Source of the DNA: a bacterium
GTDB taxonomy: Bacteria; Verrucomicrobiota; Kiritimatiellia; CAIVKH01
Direction of reading: 5' to 3'
DNA: 34,477 bases
Assembly: GCA_030432155.1 (NCBI GenBank)
Contig: JAUIHQ010000007.1
Span: forward strand, 1-34,477
Shown here one piece after another: positions 31,860 through 34,477 of the stretch. The translations under genes and the position numbers were made by a program. Each line of letters begins with the position of its first letter. Position 1 is the stretch's first letter. Below the pieces are notes generated by a model. It saw only the letters and a program-made list of their open reading frames with translations. It did not search any database and was not told the origin of the DNA.

Positions 31860-34477
31860 ATGATGGTTGTGCGTTGGATGAATATAGCCGGGTCGGTTTT
31901 GCTGGTCTGGGGAATGATGGCGGCCCCCGCGATTGCGGTGACCATTGGCAGCGGTCCGGTTGTCGGGACCGACAAGCGCGGCGTTCAGTGGCGGCAGGAA
32001 TTTCAGGACTGGACATACGATGACCTCCGGGCGCTGGATTCCAATGACGATCACTATCGCTTCAGCGACAGCGGGGACGCGGGACGGGATATCGTGGCCT
32101 TCTATTCCCACGACGACGGGACGAATCTGTACTTCCGGGTCGATTTCTTCGACATGGTGACCAATCTGCAGGACTACGCGGTGGATGTGTATGTTGCGAT
32201 CGATTGTGCGCCCGGTGGCGTGAACTGGCTGCCTGACTTCACCGATACCCGGTGGGACCGGCAGTGGGAGGCCTGCATCGCGGTTTATAACGGTTCTTTC
32301 GGTAAAGTGGTCGATACCAGCTACACCAATAACTATCCTGCCGACTACCTCGGCAGCTACTGGCAGACGGAACTGGATTCGGTGGAGTTCGGTATCCGGC
32401 GTTCCTTTCTCACCAGCCGGGGATGGGATGGCAGTTCGCCGCTCAACCTGATGGTGTTTACCACGCGGGATGGTACCGGCGAGGGACAGGCGGGCAATCT
32501 CGCGGGCAGTGACGTCGTGGACTCCCTCGGCTCGCTGGTCCGGGATGACGGAAATCCCTCCGGCACCGGCCTGCTCTCCGGCAGCATTCTCTCCGATGCC
32601 TCCACCGGCCGGGCCAAGTATGCCCTGATCGCCCATGCCAACCAGTCGCTGAACACCCGCGACGGAACGCAGAATCACATTTATACCGACAAGGGATCGC
32701 AATACGGACTGCATCCCGGCTTCATCCGCCTCCTCGACACCGCGGAGATGTTCAACCTCCCGGTCAACCTGCACATCAGCGGCACGCTGATGATGTCATT
32801 CCTGTGGGCGGCCCAGGATCCGAACGAACCCGGCTACCCCGATCGCGACGGCCCGACCTTCATGCAGCGGGTGAAGCAGTTCGTCACCTCCGGCCCCGGT
32901 TCGTTGATCGGCGGCGTCCTCGCCGAACACATCATGCCCTATTTCGAGGGTGAGGTGAACCGGAAGAGCATCGAGCAGAATGACCTGTTGATCGAACACT
33001 ACTTCGGTCTCACGCCGGAAGACATGAAGATCATGCACACCCCCGAGCGGGTGATCCGATCCGACACCAATCACCCGCATGTGTCGGCCGAAGGACCGCT
33101 GACCGGCAAAACGTTCGAGGATATCGAGGCCAGCCGTTACACCGCCACCTATCTCGATGAAGTGACCCACCTCCACTGGTGGTTCTATGCCGATGAACAG
33201 AATGATCCGGGTTGGACCACCAACAACTGGGGTAAGTGGGCCGGTGCGGATGGCGATGACGACCGCCCGTACCATCACAAGGTGCATAAGATCAACGGTG
33301 TCTACACCTTCATGATCAATGACAAGGAGGATCAGGAAAAGTTCGGCAATGACGACTACGGTATGAACAACGCCACCCGTTACAGTCTGCTCCAGAAAGC
33401 CCTGTCCGCGGATTCCGCGCAGGTCACCATCGTATTCGACGACTGGGAAGCGCTGGCCGGCAACTCGTTTGCCGACGACGTGCCGAATAACAATGCCGAC
33501 CAGATTCATAACACCCTTCGCTGGGTTGCGAATCACCCATGGATCGAAATGGTCAACCTGGAGACGGTGCTTGACTGGGCGCTGTCCGATACCAACTGGG
33601 TCATCGATCACGGGTATCAGTATGACAAAACCAGCCAGACCTATGAATGGCTCAAGCGTGCGACGGAGCAGAGTTACGACCACTGGTACTACGGGAACAG
33701 TATCGAGGAGGATTTCTACAACTCCACCGCTGCCGTGCACAACGGGTGGGCGCCTTCCGGGATGAAAAAGTACGGCGACATGAATACCCCCGGAACCCTG
33801 ATCCGCGACTCCTGGGACACGATTCAGTCCATCACCGCCACCAACCTGAAGCGGATATCGGAATGGGCATACAGTGCGATGATCTATGAGACGGCCTGGC
33901 ACGATGAAAATCCCCCCGCGAACTTTCCCCCGATCGATAAGCCATGGCTGAAATGGGCCGATGCCTACAAGTCCCGCAATTACCAGGTTACATTCGACCG
34001 CCCGGAGGCCAATTCCTACGCCGACGGCCTGCCCCTCGACAACACCGCGGGCTGGGCGAGGCGCCTGCACGGACACGTGAGGGACATGGGCGTCTTGAAG
34101 GCGGCATCGGACTGGATCGAAAACATCCGCTCCGGTGCTCAGGGCAAAAATACAACCGTCTTCGCCGCGGATATCGATGACGATACGCTGGATGAATATA
34201 TTCTCTGCAACAATCGCGTGTTCCTGTGTTTTGAGCGTTGGGGCGCCCGCCTCGTCATGGCTTTTGTCTATGATCCCTTTTACAACGGGGGCGATGCCCG
34301 CATGGTGATCGGGGCGCCGGCGGTCAATCCGGCCGAGGAGTCGGAGAACGAAGGGCAGCACAACAATCGATGCACATCCTTCAAGGATCTGTGGAGCACC
34401 GGCCTGGGTACAAACAAATACATCGACCTGGACTTTGCCCTGACCCCGCCGACGGCGGGTGCGGATGCCTGGACCTT
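31860..34477 (+). CDS. Secreted GH57/GH119-like glycosidase, N-terminal part
   Basis: At least 872 residues; the frame is open to the window edge. A signal peptide (MMVVRWMNIAGSVLLVWGMMAAPAIA) precedes a beta domain (about 40-150, DDHYRFSDSGDAGRDIVAFY, LYFRVDFFDM) like the DOMON/glucodextranase-C-like modules of starch enzymes. The catalytic region has FNLPVNLHISGTLM, GGVLAEHIMPYF, MHTPERVIRSD and VTIVFDDWEALAG, which recall GH57 and GH119 alpha-amylases; the glutamate of TPERV and an aspartate of FDDWE are the likely catalytic pair. The family call is tentative. A Shine-Dalgarno (AAAGG) lies eight bases before the ATG. It shares a promoter element with the GH13 operon, which supports a role in alpha-glucan use. 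Confidence 0.7.
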   Translation, partial: MMVVRWMNIAGSVLLVWGMMAAPAIAVTIGSGPVVGTDKRGVQWRQEFQDWTYDDLRALDSNDDHYRFSDSGDAGRDIVAFYSHDDGTNLYFRVDFFDMVTNLQDYAVDVYVAIDCAPGGVNWLPDFTDTRWDRQWEACIAVYNGSFGKVVDTSYTNNYPADYLGSYWQTELDSVEFGIRRSFLTSRGWDGSSPLNLMVFTTRDGTGEGQAGNLAGSDVVDSLGSLVRDDGNPSGTGLLSGSILSDASTGRAKYALIAHANQSLNTRDGTQNHIYTDKGSQYGLHPGFIRLLDTAEMFNLPVNLHISGTLMMSFLWAAQDPNEPGYPDRDGPTFMQRVKQFVTSGPGSLIGGVLAEHIMPYFEGEVNRKSIEQNDLLIEHYFGLTPEDMKIMHTPERVIRSDTNHPHVSAEGPLTGKTFEDIEASRYTATYLDEVTHLHWWFYADEQNDPGWTTNNWGKWAGADGDDDRPYHHKVHKINGVYTFMINDKEDQEKFGNDDYGMNNATRYSLLQKALSADSAQVTIVFDDWEALAGNSFADDVPNNNADQIHNTLRWVANHPWIEMVNLETVLDWALSDTNWVIDHGYQYDKTSQTYEWLKRATEQSYDHWYYGNSIEEDFYNSTAAVHNGWAPSGMKKYGDMNTPGTLIRDSWDTIQSITATNLKRISEWAYSAMIYETAWHDENPPANFPPIDKPWLKWADAYKSRNYQVTFDRPEANSYADGLPLDNTAGWARRLHGHVRDMGVLKAASDWIENIRSGAQGKNTTVFAADIDDDTLDEYILCNNRVFLCFERWGARLVMAFVYDPFYNGGDARMVIGAPAVNPAEESENEGQHNNRCTSFKDLWSTGLGTNKYIDLDFALTPPTAGADAWT

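Overview
The window is a GC-rich stretch of a bacterial chromosome. Its make-up suggests a Gram-negative from the Planctomycetota-Verrucomicrobiota side of the tree, perhaps Kiritimatiellota-like: a HAF-repeat exported protein, starch-active secreted enzymes, an O-antigen ABC exporter, GspKLM-type secretion proteins and an NrfHA nitrite reductase. The lineage is inference; there is no rRNA or marker gene here to fix it.

Layout. 2-3167: a molybdenum hydroxylase operon (FAD subunit end, 2Fe-2S subunit, Mo subunit). 3168-5078: a repeat-rich island with a two-hairpin repeat, a ~130-base direct repeat at both ends of its core, an unknown 85-residue gene, and a truncated cas9 start that keeps its ribosome binding site. 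5079-7682: two toxin-antitoxin modules facing away from each other, a three-gene HipBST-type kinase module and a VapBC pair, separated by a perfect 28-base inverted repeat. 7695-8822: a zinc alcohol dehydrogenase followed by a broken sirtuin tail. 9017-13931: the GAF-containing PTS enzyme PtsP, a HAF-repeat exported protein and a secreted alpha/beta hydrolase. 14271-17629: a small exported protein coupled to a secreted GH13 amylase with two C-terminal repeats. 17842-19811: nrfHA on the minus strand, with a clear promoter and a palindromic operator candidate. 19957-20550: a Spy/CpxP-like periplasmic protein. 20665-25905: a minus-strand run gspK-gspL-gspM-wzm-wzt. 26014-31747: a zinc-ribbon peptide, pdxB, a large glycosidase-like lipoprotein, a small unknown gene and rsmB. 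31860-end: the start of a large secreted GH57/GH119-like enzyme.

How the genes fit together. The two starch-type enzymes (GH13 at 14834, GH57/119-like at 31860) are far apart, but their upstream regions share an 8-base word, CGCTTTAC, at the same distance from a -10-like hexamer, which hints at common control. NrfH takes electrons from quinol and NrfA reduces nitrite to ammonium; NrfA has CXXCH instead of the usual CXXCK at its catalytic heme. The GspKLM and Wzm/Wzt genes overlap by 1-4 bases at several junctions, suggesting co-expression of a secretion assembly platform and a surface-polysaccharide exporter. Several genes (hipB, vapB, the hydrolase at 12714, the zinc-ribbon gene at 26014) have a -10-like box only 6-7 bases before the start codon and no Shine-Dalgarno, so leaderless transcripts seem common here.

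All family assignments are by reading motifs; no database search was run.
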